Assembly (NCBI GenBank): GCA_903907925.1
Contig: CAIVQB010000105.1
Span: forward strand, 1 to 38,040
Direction: 5' to 3'
Source of the DNA: an uncultured Verrucomicrobiota bacterium
GTDB lineage: Bacteria; Verrucomicrobiota; Verrucomicrobiia; Limisphaerales; UBA9464
Length of the DNA: 38,040 nucleotides
The notes beneath the pieces are model-generated. The model had not been told where the DNA came from, ran no database searches, and saw only the letters and a program-made list of their open reading frames with translations. Shown here one piece after another: positions 15,584 to 24,475 of this stretch; the first letter of the stretch is position 1; each line of letters opens with the position of its first letter. The translations under genes were made by a program, and so were the position numbers.

Positions 15584-18500
15584 TTATTTGTTGAGGACCT
15601 CGTCGAGGTTCATCAGCTCGTTCACGACCAGGGTCATGGCGGCCACGGTGGGCTCGGGATAGGTGCCGGCGCTCTTGGATTCACCAACGGTCAGCAGGCG
15701 GGCGGCTTCCACCGATTGATCGGCGTAGTGCTGGGTGGCGGACGTGAGGGTGGACTCAACCACTTCGCGTTCCGCGGGCGTGAGGGCACGTGCCAGCAGG
15801 CGGTGGGCGATGAAGTCCAATGCCTGACCCGAATCGCCGCGGGTGGATTGAAGCGCGGCTTCGGCCAGATGACGGGCCGCCTCGATGAACTGCGGATCGT
15901 TCAGCGTGACCAGAGCCTGCAACGGAGTGTCGGTGCGTTCACGGCGGACGGTGCAGGTTTCGCGGCTGGGCGCGTTGAAGACATCCATACTCGCGGGCGG
16001 CGCGGCCCGTTTCCAGAAGGTGTACAGGCTGCGCCGGTAGAGGCCCTCGCTCGAATCGCGCTGGTACCGCTTGGTGTTGCTTTCCGGCATGGCGACCGGT
16101 TCCCACACGCCGTCGGGTTGATACGGTTTGACGCTGGCTCCGCCGATCTTCCGAACCAGCAGACCGCTGGCGGCGAGGGCGTAGTCGCGGACCATTTCGC
16201 CGTCCATGCGGAATCGCGGACCGCGGCTGAGCAGACGGTTCTGCGGATCCTTCTCCAGCTTTTCCGGCGTGGTGGTCGCGCTTTGGCGATAGGTGGCGGA
16301 GAGAACAGCCTGACGGAAGAATCGCTTCACATCCCAGCCGTGCTCGCGGAAATCGACCGCCAGCCAGTCGAGCAATTCCTGATTCACCGGAGTCTCGCCC
16401 ATGATGCCGAAATCCTCGGACGTCTTCACCAGACCGGTGCCGAACAATTCCTGCCAGAACCGGTTCACGGTCACCCGGGCCATCAACGGGTTCTCCGGTG
16501 CCACCAGCCATTGGGCGAGACCCAGCCGATTGCGCGGTGCGCCGACGGGCAGCGGCGGAAGGAAGGAGAATGTCCCGGCCAAAACGGTGTCCTTGGGACG
16601 ATCGTATTGTCCGCGAACAAGGATGCGTGCCGTCGGGAACGCCTGCGGTTTCTCGCGCTGAACATGGGCGACCGGGCTGCGATCGCGAATGGCATCCCGT
16701 TCCACCTCCAATGCCGTCACGCTGCGGTTCAATTGAAGGAAGGCTTCGTCGTGATGCGAGAGATAGTAATCGAACAACCCGCGCGTTTGTTCCGGCGTGC
16801 GTTGTTTCGCATCGATGGCCAGCAGCGCGTTGACGCCGCCTTCGGTGTAAATCGATTTGATCTCGGGCGCCTCGAGTCGGCGTCCGAACACCCGGACGTC
16901 CTGCACGCTGCCGCCATCGAACACCTGATCGCGACTGCGTTGGCCGACCCGCAACGGCGTGTTCGCATGGATGTCGCCCTTGAGTTGATCGACCTCCTGA
17001 CGAACTCGGGCCTCGGCGCCGTTGACATAGATTCGGACCCCGCTGGCCTTGCTTGAACCGTCGTAGGTGACAAACACGTGCTGCCATTCGCCCGGCTTCA
17101 ACACATCGCCGGTGGTCAGCACCTTGAGGGCGTCCTCGGGCCATTTGTGGACGATGTGAACCGCGAAACTGCGGTCGTGCGCGAACAGGTCCCAGCCCCG
17201 GTAGCTGGTTTCCTGATCCATGCGGCCAAGGATGGAGTCAAAGCGACCAGCCGCCGGCACGCGCACCCAGGCACCGAAGCTGAACGCCTGTTCCCGTTTG
17301 AAATCCGCGATGTCCCCGAGGTTGAAGGTGGCGCCCGGCTTCAGGATGGCCGCCGGACCCAGACGTCCGTCGGGTTTCCAGGCGGGCTTGCCGACGGTTT
17401 CAAAAGTGGCGGCTTTGTCCCCCAGTTTTCCGTGAATCGGTTGGTCGGCACCGTCATTCAATGGGGCAAGGACGATTTGTCCGAGTTCGTTGATGGGCGT
17501 TGAAGCGGGTTCGGTGGCGGCCTTGGCAAGCCAGGTGTCGAAGGCCGGTGTGGCGTTGGTCCGGCGCAGTTCGACTTGGAACCGTGCGAGGTCGATCTCC
17601 CCGGGCAGCGCCTTCCACCGGACCCGATCGGACTCGGTTTGCGGCACCACCATGCTGGGATTGGAATCCTTCACGTTGCCGTCGAACCCGGTCTGAACCG
17701 TGTTCCGGAAGAAGGCGGCCATCGAATAGAAATCGCGCTGGCTGATCGGGTCGAACTTGTGGTCGTGGCAGGCGGCGCAGTTGGCGGTGAGCCCGAGGAA
17801 GACCCAGGACGTGGTGGTGACCCGGTCGTTGGCGTAGATGGCAAGGTTCTCCTCCTCGATGGTTCCACCTTCGTTGGTGGTCATGTTGCACCGGTGGAAT
17901 CCGGTGGCGATCCGCTGGTCGTCGGTGGGATCGGACAGGAGATCCCCGGCGATCTGTTCCACGACGAATCGATCGAAGGGTTGGTTGCGGTTGAAGGCGC
18001 GGATCACCCAGTCGCGGTAGGGCCACATCTCGCGGTAGTTGTCGAAATGATAGCCATGGGTGTCGGCGTAGCGGGCCGCATCAAGCCAGTAGCGGCCGCG
18101 ATGTTCACCCCATTGTGGCGAATCCAGCAGGGTGTCGACCAGATGTTCGTAGGCCTTCGATGAGCCGTCGCGGACGAAGGCTTCGACAGCTTCCGGTGTT
18201 GGCGGAAGTCCGGTGAGATCGAGTGAAACCCGTCGTGCCAGCGTCCGGCGATCCGCCTCGGGCGCGGGCGCGAGGCCGCGGGATTCGAGACGCGCGAGAA
18301 CGAAGGCATCGATCGGAGTCCGGACCCATGCGGACTTCCGGACCTTTGGCTCCACGGCTTTTTCGGGTGGAATAAAGGACCAGTGCGGCTGCCAGGGCGC
18401 TCCGGCGGTAATCCATTGCTTGAGGCGCTCCCGCTGTTCGGGCTTCAGCACTTTCCGGGAATCCGACGGCGGCATCATCACGTCCTTGTCGGTTGAGCTG

Positions 18501-18799
18501 ACGTGATGCCACAGGGCGCTTTGGTCGGTGTTGCCGGGAGTGACCACCGGACCGTCTTTCCGGGTCATCCCGAAGACGCCGTCCTTGGTGTCCAATCGCA
18601 GGCCGGCCTTGCGCGAACCCGGGTCAGGCCCATGACATTGAAAGCAATTCTCGGAGAGGATCGGACGGATGTCCCGGTTGAAGACGATGGATCCTGGACC
18701 GGCGGCCGGCACTGGAACGGTGGCGGCCACCAAGAAACCCGACACCCCCAAAAGCAGGGCCGCGGTCATTGCCGGATGTCGTTTCGAGTGAGTCATCAT
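15584..18799 (-). CDS. PSD1 cytochrome c / DUF1549 / LamG / DUF1553 protein, copy 1
   Basis: A 1071-residue secreted protein with a signal peptide ([20 protein letters not shown]). Domains in order: planctomycete-type cytochrome c with a CFQCH heme motif (52-56), DUF1549 (about 156-365) with a second heme-like motif [11 protein letters not shown] (341-351), a concanavalin/LamG-like insertion (about 480-650, with [13 protein letters not shown] and [20 protein letters not shown]), and DUF1553 (about 755-1040, with [20 protein letters not shown]). Such proteins are thought to sit at the cell surface or periplasm and pair with DUF1501 proteins. The LamG insertion suggests binding of a carbohydrate or glycoprotein and is absent from copy 2. 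The start is ATG 18799 or the adjacent ATG 18796. Confidence 0.9.
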   Translation of the reverse strand: MMTHSKRHPAMTAALLLGVSGFLVAATVPVPAAGPGSIVFNRDIRPILSENCFQCHGPDPGSRKAGLRLDTKDGVFGMTRKDGPVVTPGNTDQSALWHHVSSTDKDVMMPPSDSRKVLKPEQRERLKQWITAGAPWQPHWSFIPPEKAVEPKVRKSAWVRTPIDAFVLARLESRGLAPAPEADRRTLARRVSLDLTGLPPTPEAVEAFVRDGSSKAYEHLVDTLLDSPQWGEHRGRYWLDAARYADTHGYHFDNYREMWPYRDWVIRAFNRNQPFDRFVVEQIAGDLLSDPTDDQRIATGFHRCNMTTNEGGTIEEENLAIYANDRVTTTSWVFLGLTANCAACHDHKFDPISQRDFYSMAAFFRNTVQTGFDGNVKDSNPSMVVPQTESDRVRWKALPGEIDLARFQVELRRTNATPAFDTWLAKAATEPASTPINELGQIVLAPLNDGADQPIHGKLGDKAATFETVGKPAWKPDGRLGPAAILKPGATFNLGDIADFKREQAFSFGAWVRVPAAGRFDSILGRMDQETSYRGWDLFAHDRSFAVHIVHKWPEDALKVLTTGDVLKPGEWQHVFVTYDGSSKASGVRIYVNGAEARVRQEVDQLKGDIHANTPLRVGQRSRDQVFDGGSVQDVRVFGRRLEAPEIKSIYTEGGVNALLAIDAKQRTPEQTRGLFDYYLSHHDEAFLQLNRSVTALEVERDAIRDRSPVAHVQREKPQAFPTARILVRGQYDRPKDTVLAGTFSFLPPLPVGAPRNRLGLAQWLVAPENPLMARVTVNRFWQELFGTGLVKTSEDFGIMGETPVNQELLDWLAVDFREHGWDVKRFFRQAVLSATYRQSATTTPEKLEKDPQNRLLSRGPRFRMDGEMVRDYALAASGLLVRKIGGASVKPYQPDGVWEPVAMPESNTKRYQRDSSEGLYRRSLYTFWKRAAPPASMDVFNAPSRETCTVRRERTDTPLQALVTLNDPQFIEAARHLAEAALQSTRGDSGQALDFIAHRLLARALTPAEREVVESTLTSATQHYADQSVEAARLLTVGESKSAGTYPEPTVAAMTLVVNELMNLDEVLNK

Positions 18800-18861
18800 C
18801 GGAAATTTCGGATCAGACCTGCGGCCAATGTTCCACGTACAGCGCCGGGAACCAGAAACAG

Positions 18862-18883
18862 GACTCTGGGGTCAGACGCCAGA
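18862..18883. repeat. REP-like TCTGGGGTCAGAC motif
   Basis: GACTCTGGGGTCAGAC (18862-18877) contains the TCTGGGGTCAGAC core seen in many REP-type extragenic palindromes, and TCTGG/CCAGA (18865-18869 and 18879-18883) can pair. It lies in the 172-base gap between the PSD1 gene and the epimerase gene. Only one copy was noticed in the window, and no REP-associated transposase is present. Confidence 0.3.
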
Positions 18884-18971
18884 ATAGGCCCGATCTTCAG
18901 TGGGGTTATCACCATTTCTTGCCGACTGACGTGGCTGGATTGGCCTTTATTCGGGTATCGCCCGATGGCGT

Positions 18972-19934
18972 TCAAGCGCCGCCGGGTCCGCTGCTGATTC
19001 CCCAGCAGAAGGGATCGTTTGAATCCAGAATCAACCGCGCCTCGGCATTGACGTGGGCCGTTCCGATGACTGTTGGGGCGACGATCCCCGCAGCGCGGTC
19101 GATCCAGCGATACGATCCGCTGAACTGGCTTCCCAAAATGCTTTCCTGCACCCAGGACTCGCCTTCGTCGAGAGTTCCGTCCGCCGCGAGGCAGGCGAGC
19201 TTGGCGCTGGTGCCGGTGCCGCACGGAGAACGATCGTAGGCCTTGCCCGGGCAGAGCACAAAATTCCGGGAGTCGGCGTCGGGACTGTGTGGCGGTCCGA
19301 AAAGTTCCACATGGTCCACCTCGGGAAATCTCTGCGCATTCACCGCCTGCCGAATCCGCCAGGTGACCTCGGTCAGTTCATCGACACGATCCAGGGTCAG
19401 TTTCCACGGGTGTTTTCCGACCAAGAAAAACCAATTGCCAGCCCAGGCGACATCACCGGTCACGGGGCCGATACCGGCGACATCGACCGTCACCTGCTTC
19501 GCCTTCCGATGGCTCGGCACGTTGGCGACCGAGACCGAACCGTCCGGATGCAGTGTGGCGGTGACCGTGCCGACGGGCGTTTCAATGCGATGATCACCCG
19601 GCGAAATGCGGCCTAAGCGCGCGAGAGTGACGACCAGGCCGATCGTCCCGTGGCCACACATGCCGAGGAAACCGACGTTGTTGAAGAAGATGACGCCAGC
19701 GGCGCAGGTCGGATCTTCGGGCGGAATCAGCAGGGCACCGACGAGGACGTTGGAGCCCCGGGGTTCATTGACGACGGCCGACCGGAAGGCGTCGTGCTGA
19801 TCGCGAAAGACCTCCAACTGCTCGGCCGCACCGCCGCCGCCGAGATCGGGTCCGCCGTCGATTACCACCCGGGTGGGTTCGCCGCCGGTATGCGAATCCA
19901 CCACCCGGACGAATCGTGGTCGGGACGGGGTCAT
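18972..19934 (-). CDS. 4-hydroxyproline epimerase (proline racemase family)
   Basis: A 320-residue cytoplasmic enzyme of the proline racemase family. Both catalytic cysteines are present: Cys93 in GFLGMCGHGTIGL and Cys238 in YDRSPCGTGTSAKLA. Members with two cysteines are racemases or 4-hydroxyproline 2-epimerases, whereas trans-3-hydroxy-L-proline dehydratases have Thr in place of the second, so an epimerase is favoured. It would turn trans-4-hydroxy-L-proline into cis-4-hydroxy-D-proline, the first step of hydroxyproline breakdown. The N-terminus FVRVVDSHTGGEPTRVV is canonical and ATG at 19934 fits. The gene lies between the CxxCH protein gene (32-nt gap) and a PSD1 gene on the same strand, an unusual setting that suggests hydroxyproline comes from a polymer handled by the neighbours. 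Confidence 0.85.
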   Translation of the reverse strand: MTPSRPRFVRVVDSHTGGEPTRVVIDGGPDLGGGGAAEQLEVFRDQHDAFRSAVVNEPRGSNVLVGALLIPPEDPTCAAGVIFFNNVGFLGMCGHGTIGLVVTLARLGRISPGDHRIETPVGTVTATLHPDGSVSVANVPSHRKAKQVTVDVAGIGPVTGDVAWAGNWFFLVGKHPWKLTLDRVDELTEVTWRIRQAVNAQRFPEVDHVELFGPPHSPDADSRNFVLCPGKAYDRSPCGTGTSAKLACLAADGTLDEGESWVQESILGSQFSGSYRWIDRAAGIVAPTVIGTAHVNAEARLILDSNDPFCWGISSGPGGA

Positions 19935-19965
19935 GGTTTCGAGGAGTGGCCCTGCGACCGAAGGC

Positions 19966-22716
19966 TCAGTGAGTCCTGAGGTAGGCCCCGATGTCGGCCA
20001 GGTCCTGCGCCGTGACGCCCAATTGGTCCGCGCTCAACATCAACGAACGTCCGAGCGGTTTGCGGCTGGCGACGCGGGCTTTCGGAACCGTCTGGGTCAG
20101 GCCGCCGGCGGATTGCACGATGAGTGGATCGCCTTCGGACTGCACGAGCCCGTCGATGACAAGGCCGTCCTTGGTTCGGATTTCTGTTCCACCAAAACCG
20201 CTGGCGATGTCGGCGCTGGGGTTGATGACCGAGTTGTAGAAAACCTCCGTGGTCTGACGGTTGGCCCAACCGGTGAGATTGGGCGCGTACTCGGTTCCAA
20301 CATTGCCGGCGCGATGGCAACTGGCGCAGATCGAGCCGAACCGCTCGCCACCGCGCTTCACGTCACCGGAGAGTTTCACAACATCGGCGATGACGAACTT
20401 CGGCGCCTCGGCAGCCGGAACCGTCGCCTCGATGAGTTCAACGGTGTCCGGATCGTAAATCCCGCGCGCCTTGAGCGCCTCGGCCACGCCGAAGTCTTTC
20501 CAGGTGGAATCCTTCCGGTTCAGCAACCACCACAACGACTCCGCCTTGACCGCCTTGTCCGTCTTGGCGGCGATTTCCAGCATCGCCGCCGCACCCGAAG
20601 CGTTGGGATTGTAGCCGATGGCCGTGACCGCAGCCTTGCGGGGAGCGTCGTCGAGTCCGGCCGAAAGCGCCCGCCCCTTGAACGGTTCGACGCTGGCCTC
20701 CGGATGAAGCCGCCAGGCAATGCCGGCGAATGCGGGTGACCAGAACAACGGACCCGTCGTGCCGCTCGCATCGGTCAAGACGGGTTTCACCGCGGCATAA
20801 ACCTCGGCCTCTTTGCCGCTGGCGCCGGTCCCGAACGCCTCCAGATAGGTCCGATCCTTTCCGTCAAATCCGCGGGCCAGGGCGATGAAGATGTCGCGCG
20901 AGGCCTCGAATGGAACATCTCGAAGCGAGAGTGCGACTTCGCGGCGAACGGCGGGTGAGGAGTCGGAAGCGAGCCGCAGGGCGGTGGCCAGGAGCCACGG
21001 CTGGGTGCCGGCAACGCGTTCGGGCGATTGCTTTGCGACGACCCGCCCTTCCTCGGCAGCCCGTCGCAGCGCGCGGAAGGCGACCACCCGCATCGCCGCA
21101 TCCGGATCCTTCAGCAGTTTTTCAACGATCTTCGTGCCCGCAGGCGCCTGCAACGAGAGCAGCCAGACCGCCCGGGCGCGGACGTAAGGATTCTCGACCT
21201 TCAACAGTTTGGCCAGCGGCTGGACGGCCTCCGCCCCGAACTTCTGCAATGCATAGAATGCGGATCCACGCACGTTCACCGCCGGACTCTTCAGCGCAGC
21301 GATGGCACCATTGACGGTGGAAAGATCCAGCCGCGGCGCTTTGCCGTGGAACCCCTTTGGGGCGATGCGGTAAATGGTTCCCGAGGTGGATTCATCCCAA
21401 TCTGCGTGACCACCCACCCGCGCGTCGAACCAGTCGGCGACATAAAGGGCACCGTCCGCGCCGACGCCAATGTCGCTCGGACGGAACATCGTCTTCAACG
21501 TGCGGGCCTCGTTCCGGCCGCCCTTGAAATCGGTCCCCGCGAATTCACCCTCCTTGTTGCTGGTGACGAAGTCGAAGCGCTTGAGTTCGAATCCGGCACC
21601 GACTGGCTTGGGAAAATAGCCAAACACCACATTCCGACCCGGCTCGCAGCTCAGCAGCATTCCCCGGTATTTTGCGCCCAGCGCACTGTCCTCGACATAG
21701 GTGATGCCGGTCGGTGATCCGCCTCCGTAGACATCACCGGCGGGCATGGTTCCGGGATCTTCCTGACGCCATTCCGCGGTGGGAATGGTCTGGCCGGGTC
21801 GGCGATCCGCGCCCCAGGAACGTTTGCCATCGAAGGAGCAGAAGCCGGCGTTTCCGAATTCCAACAGGAACGCCGTCCGGCAGGCGGGAGGATCGTCGTT
21901 GTCGTTCTGGAACACATCGCCGTACGAGGTGACGGTCTGTTCGTAACTGTTGCGATAGTTGTGTCCGATGATGTGAACGCCGGATCCGTCGGAATTCATG
22001 CGGGCGGTGAAGCCGCCGATCCAGACATGGCCGTCGTCGGACTTCATCCCCGCGATCTTGGTCGGTTCCCAGCCGAGGTCGGCCTTGCCGCCGCCGTACG
22101 TGGGATCGTAGGCGCTGCCGATGCGGAACGTTTTTCCGGATTTATCGGTGAACATCGCTCCGGTGTTGCCGGAGTTCCAATACCACTGGCCATCGGGCCC
22201 CACGGTCACGCTGTGGATGGTGTGATCGTGTTTGCGGCCGTTGAAGCCGGTCAGGATGACTTCCTTTCGATCCACCGCCGGGTCGAACTTTCCGTCGCGG
22301 TTCACGTCGGTGTAGACGATGAGGTTCGGCGACATGGAGACCACGACCTTGTTGTCGATCACGGCGAGACCCATCGGCGCGCGCAGTTCCGGATCCTGAA
22401 CAAACACCGAACGCCGGTCGGCCACTCCGTCGCCATCGGTGTCTTCCAGAATGACGATCCGGTCGCCTTCCGGCTGGCGGTTGTAGTGGCTGCGGTAGTT
22501 CACGCCCTCGGCAACCCAGACCCGTCCCTGCTTGTCGAAATCGAGGTTGGTCGGATTCTGGAGCTGCGGTGACGTCGCGAAAACGGTGATCTCCAGATCG
22601 GGATCGGACAACGAGAGCATCGAGGTGGGGACCAGCGTGTCAGCGGCACGGACCGATGCGAAGGCGCAGAGGGCGGCCACGGTGATGGCCGCGGCATAAC
22701 GGGAGGACGGGTTCAC
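19966..22716 (-). CDS. PVC-type heme-binding CxxCH protein with propeller and HEAT-like repeats
   Basis: A secreted protein of about 916 residues. The GTG at 22716 gives a clean signal peptide (VNPSSRYAAAITVAALCAFA, cut before ADTLVP); the upstream extension to 22959 is repeat-laden and unlike protein. The first part is a soluble-dehydrogenase-like beta-propeller (NPTNLDFDKQGRVWVAEGVN, HDHTIHSVTVGPDGQWYWNS, RPSDIGVGADGALYVADWFD). A HEAT-like helical region follows (SAFYALQKFGAEAVQPLAKL, RAVWLLSLQAP). A C-terminal cytochrome c domain has ICASCHRAGNVG and ends in RTH. Proteins of this architecture are typical of Planctomycetota and Verrucomicrobiota; their substrates are unknown, and oxidation of a sugar with electron transfer to the heme is the usual guess. 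The hydroxyproline epimerase gene follows 31 nt downstream. Confidence 0.85.
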   Translation of the reverse strand: MNPSSRYAAAITVAALCAFASVRAADTLVPTSMLSLSDPDLEITVFATSPQLQNPTNLDFDKQGRVWVAEGVNYRSHYNRQPEGDRIVILEDTDGDGVADRRSVFVQDPELRAPMGLAVIDNKVVVSMSPNLIVYTDVNRDGKFDPAVDRKEVILTGFNGRKHDHTIHSVTVGPDGQWYWNSGNTGAMFTDKSGKTFRIGSAYDPTYGGGKADLGWEPTKIAGMKSDDGHVWIGGFTARMNSDGSGVHIIGHNYRNSYEQTVTSYGDVFQNDNDDPPACRTAFLLEFGNAGFCSFDGKRSWGADRRPGQTIPTAEWRQEDPGTMPAGDVYGGGSPTGITYVEDSALGAKYRGMLLSCEPGRNVVFGYFPKPVGAGFELKRFDFVTSNKEGEFAGTDFKGGRNEARTLKTMFRPSDIGVGADGALYVADWFDARVGGHADWDESTSGTIYRIAPKGFHGKAPRLDLSTVNGAIAALKSPAVNVRGSAFYALQKFGAEAVQPLAKLLKVENPYVRARAVWLLSLQAPAGTKIVEKLLKDPDAAMRVVAFRALRRAAEEGRVVAKQSPERVAGTQPWLLATALRLASDSSPAVRREVALSLRDVPFEASRDIFIALARGFDGKDRTYLEAFGTGASGKEAEVYAAVKPVLTDASGTTGPLFWSPAFAGIAWRLHPEASVEPFKGRALSAGLDDAPRKAAVTAIGYNPNASGAAAMLEIAAKTDKAVKAESLWWLLNRKDSTWKDFGVAEALKARGIYDPDTVELIEATVPAAEAPKFVIADVVKLSGDVKRGGERFGSICASCHRAGNVGTEYAPNLTGWANRQTTEVFYNSVINPSADIASGFGGTEIRTKDGLVIDGLVQSEGDPLIVQSAGGLTQTVPKARVASRKPLGRSLMLSADQLGVTAQDLADIGAYLRTH

Positions 22717-22841
22717 GGCCGGAAATCCTGCCGGACTGGTGGCGGGAGGCAAACTGGATTTCGGCGGGAACAGAAGACAATGTGAATCTGGAAGGCAGGA
22801 GGGAACCGAAGACGGGAAAACGAGAACCAGGGAAAACGGGA

Positions 22842-22935
22842 CTGGGAGCGCCGTCATCTTGACGGCTCGGTTGATTTCTTTGTTTCGAAACGCTGAATCG
22901 AACTGAACTGGCCGGCAGGATGACGGCGCTCCCAG
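22842..22935. repeat. Inverted-repeat element, copy A
   Basis: CTGGGAGCGCCGTCATC (22842-22858) is a perfect inverted repeat of 22919-22935. The arms extend to 25 bases with two mismatches (22842-22866 and 22911-22935), leaving a 44-base centre that holds TTTCGAAA. A second element with related arms and the same 44-base centre length lies at 34211-34299. Copy A sits between the second DUF1501 gene and the CxxCH gene. It looks like a small non-autonomous element or structured extragenic palindrome. Confidence 0.75.
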
Positions 22936-22953
22936 GGGCGAAGCCCGCTCCCT

Positions 22954-22984
22954 CTTCAACTCTTCATCATTTCAACCCTTCAAC
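22954..22984. repeat. CTTCAA heptad-like repeats, copy 2
   Basis: CTTCAACTCTTCATCATTTC, continuing to ACCCTTCAAC, is made of four units of a TTCAA/TTCAT type. Its last 14 bases are identical to 1277-1290. It lies 12 bases after the second DUF1501 stop (minus strand), as copy 1 lies at the end of a minus-strand gene. The function is unknown. Confidence 0.55.
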
Positions 22985-22995
22985 CCCACCAACCC

Positions 22996-24468
22996 TCACG
23001 CCAACAACCCGCGGATGATTTCTGCCTCTTGGACTCCCGTCAGTTTCTGCTGCAAACCACCATAGGCATAGGTGAGCCGCAGTGGATCGAGGCCCATCAG
23101 ATGGAGTAGTGTGGCGTGCAGGTCGCGGATATGGTGTCGATCCACGGCGGCGGCGTGGCCGAGTTCGTCGGTTTCGCCGTAGCTGGTTCCACCGCGGGTT
23201 CCACCACCGGCCAGCCAGTAGGTGAATCCAAGCGGATTGTGATCACGCCCGCCGTTGCCGCCCTGGCTCACCGCCTGACGACCGAATTCGCCGCCCCACA
23301 CCACGACCGTCGAATCCAGCAGGCCATGACGATCGAGATCTTCGAGCAGGGCAGAAATCGGCCGATCGATCTCGGGACAATGGATGCGCAGATTTTCCTC
23401 CACGCCGTTGTGGGCATCCCAGTTCTGCTGTTGATGTCCGCCGCCGTGATAAATCTGGATGAAACGGACTCCGCGTTCCACGAGGCGGCGGGCGATCAGG
23501 CATTGGCGACCGAACGGTGCCGGTCCCAGTGCCAGCGGATGAGAATCGGGTTTCGATTCGTGGATGCCGTAGAGTTCGAGGGTTTGACGGCTTTCCTGGG
23601 AGAGATCGAGTGCTTCGGGAGCGGCCGTCTGGAGCTGAAAGGCAAGTTCGTAGCTGGCGATGCGAGCCTGCAATTCGCTGAAGCCGGGATGTGTCGCGAG
23701 ATGATCGGTGTTCAACGCGTTGGCGGTCGAAATCAGGTCGCGCTGCATGTCCGGAGTCAGGCCTGCGGCGGAATCCAGATCCAACACCGGTTGACCGGCG
23801 GAACGAAACACCGTGCCCTGATAGGCCGCGGGCATGAACCCCGCCGACCAATTCGCCGCACCGCTGATCGGGCCGCCCCGGGGATCGAGCATCACCACGT
23901 AGCCCGGCAGGTTTTCGTTCGGCGACCCGAGTCCATACGCCAGCCAGGAACCCATCGACGGCCAGCCCTGGAGAATCCGGCCGGAATTCATCTGCAACAT
24001 CGCCGAGCCGTGGGCGAAGGAATCGCAATAGAGCGACTTGATCACCGCCAGCTTGTCTGCGTGCCGAGCGAGGTTTGGCAAGGCATCGGAAATCCAGAGG
24101 CCCGAATTACCGTGCCGTTTGAACTCCCGTTTGGATCCCAGCAGCGTACCCGACCGGACATCCCGACGACGCTGTTCCAGGTTCGCCGTCTGACCGTGCC
24201 GACGATTCAACTCCGGCTTGTAGTCGAACAGGTCCATCTGCGACGGACCGCCGTACATGAATAGGAAAATGCAGGCCTTGGCTTTTCCAGCCAGTTGAGG
24301 CGGACGGAGCGCCAACGGGCCCGGTGCGAGAATTCCCGTGCGGGCCGGTGAATTGAAGAAACCGTCGCGATCCAACAAACTGGCGAGTGCCATGCCGGCA
24401 AACCCGTTGCCCAACTGCCAGAGGAACTGGCGGCGGTTTGACGGACCGTTGACGGGGGAACCATTCAT
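22996..24468 (-). CDS. DUF1501 family secreted protein, copy 2
   Basis: A 490-residue DUF1501 protein. A twin-arginine-like N-terminus (SNRRQFLWQLGNGFAGMALA) precedes the conserved KACIFLFMYGGPSQMDLFDY; later come VVWGGEFGRQAVSQGGNGGR, DHNPLGFTYWLAGGGTRGGT and a C-terminal LTYAYGGLQQKLTGVQEAEI. The last block equals the end of copy 1 and of the decayed fragment near 12250, showing three DUF1501 relics within 12 kb. It starts 7 nt after the second PSD1 gene, so the two are one transcription unit. The biochemical role is unknown; by context it is a periplasmic or surface partner of the PSD1 protein. Confidence 0.9.
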   Translation of the reverse strand: MNGSPVNGPSNRRQFLWQLGNGFAGMALASLLDRDGFFNSPARTGILAPGPLALRPPQLAGKAKACIFLFMYGGPSQMDLFDYKPELNRRHGQTANLEQRRRDVRSGTLLGSKREFKRHGNSGLWISDALPNLARHADKLAVIKSLYCDSFAHGSAMLQMNSGRILQGWPSMGSWLAYGLGSPNENLPGYVVMLDPRGGPISGAANWSAGFMPAAYQGTVFRSAGQPVLDLDSAAGLTPDMQRDLISTANALNTDHLATHPGFSELQARIASYELAFQLQTAAPEALDLSQESRQTLELYGIHESKPDSHPLALGPAPFGRQCLIARRLVERGVRFIQIYHGGGHQQQNWDAHNGVEENLRIHCPEIDRPISALLEDLDRHGLLDSTVVVWGGEFGRQAVSQGGNGGRDHNPLGFTYWLAGGGTRGGTSYGETDELGHAAAVDRHHIRDLHATLLHLMGLDPLRLTYAYGGLQQKLTGVQEAEIIRGLLA

Positions 24469-24475
24469 CGCGGGA

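Noticed and set aside
15716-17056. 446-codon plus-strand frame inside the PSD1 gene
   Set aside because: It is fully antisense to the DUF1549/LamG/DUF1553 coding sequence; the translation is rich in Arg, Gly and His without motifs. It is a chance frame in G+C-rich DNA.
18884-18971. Possible REP-associated transposase remnant next to the TCTGGGGTCAGAC motif
   Set aside because: The short frame around HHFLPTDVAGLAFIRV lacks the HUH-type motifs of such transposases; the similarity is superficial.
22842-22935. CRISPR or attachment site reading of the inverted-repeat element
   Set aside because: There are only two copies, 11 kb apart, inverted within themselves rather than direct repeats, and there is no integrase, cas gene or regular array in the window.
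22717-22959. N-terminal extension of the CxxCH protein to an ATG at 22959
   Set aside because: The extension translates the copy A repeat and low-complexity sequence, while GTG 22716 leads straight into a normal signal peptide.
23116-24264. 382-codon plus-strand frame inside the second DUF1501 gene
   Set aside because: It is antisense to clear DUF1501 motifs and has no ribosome site or domain signature.
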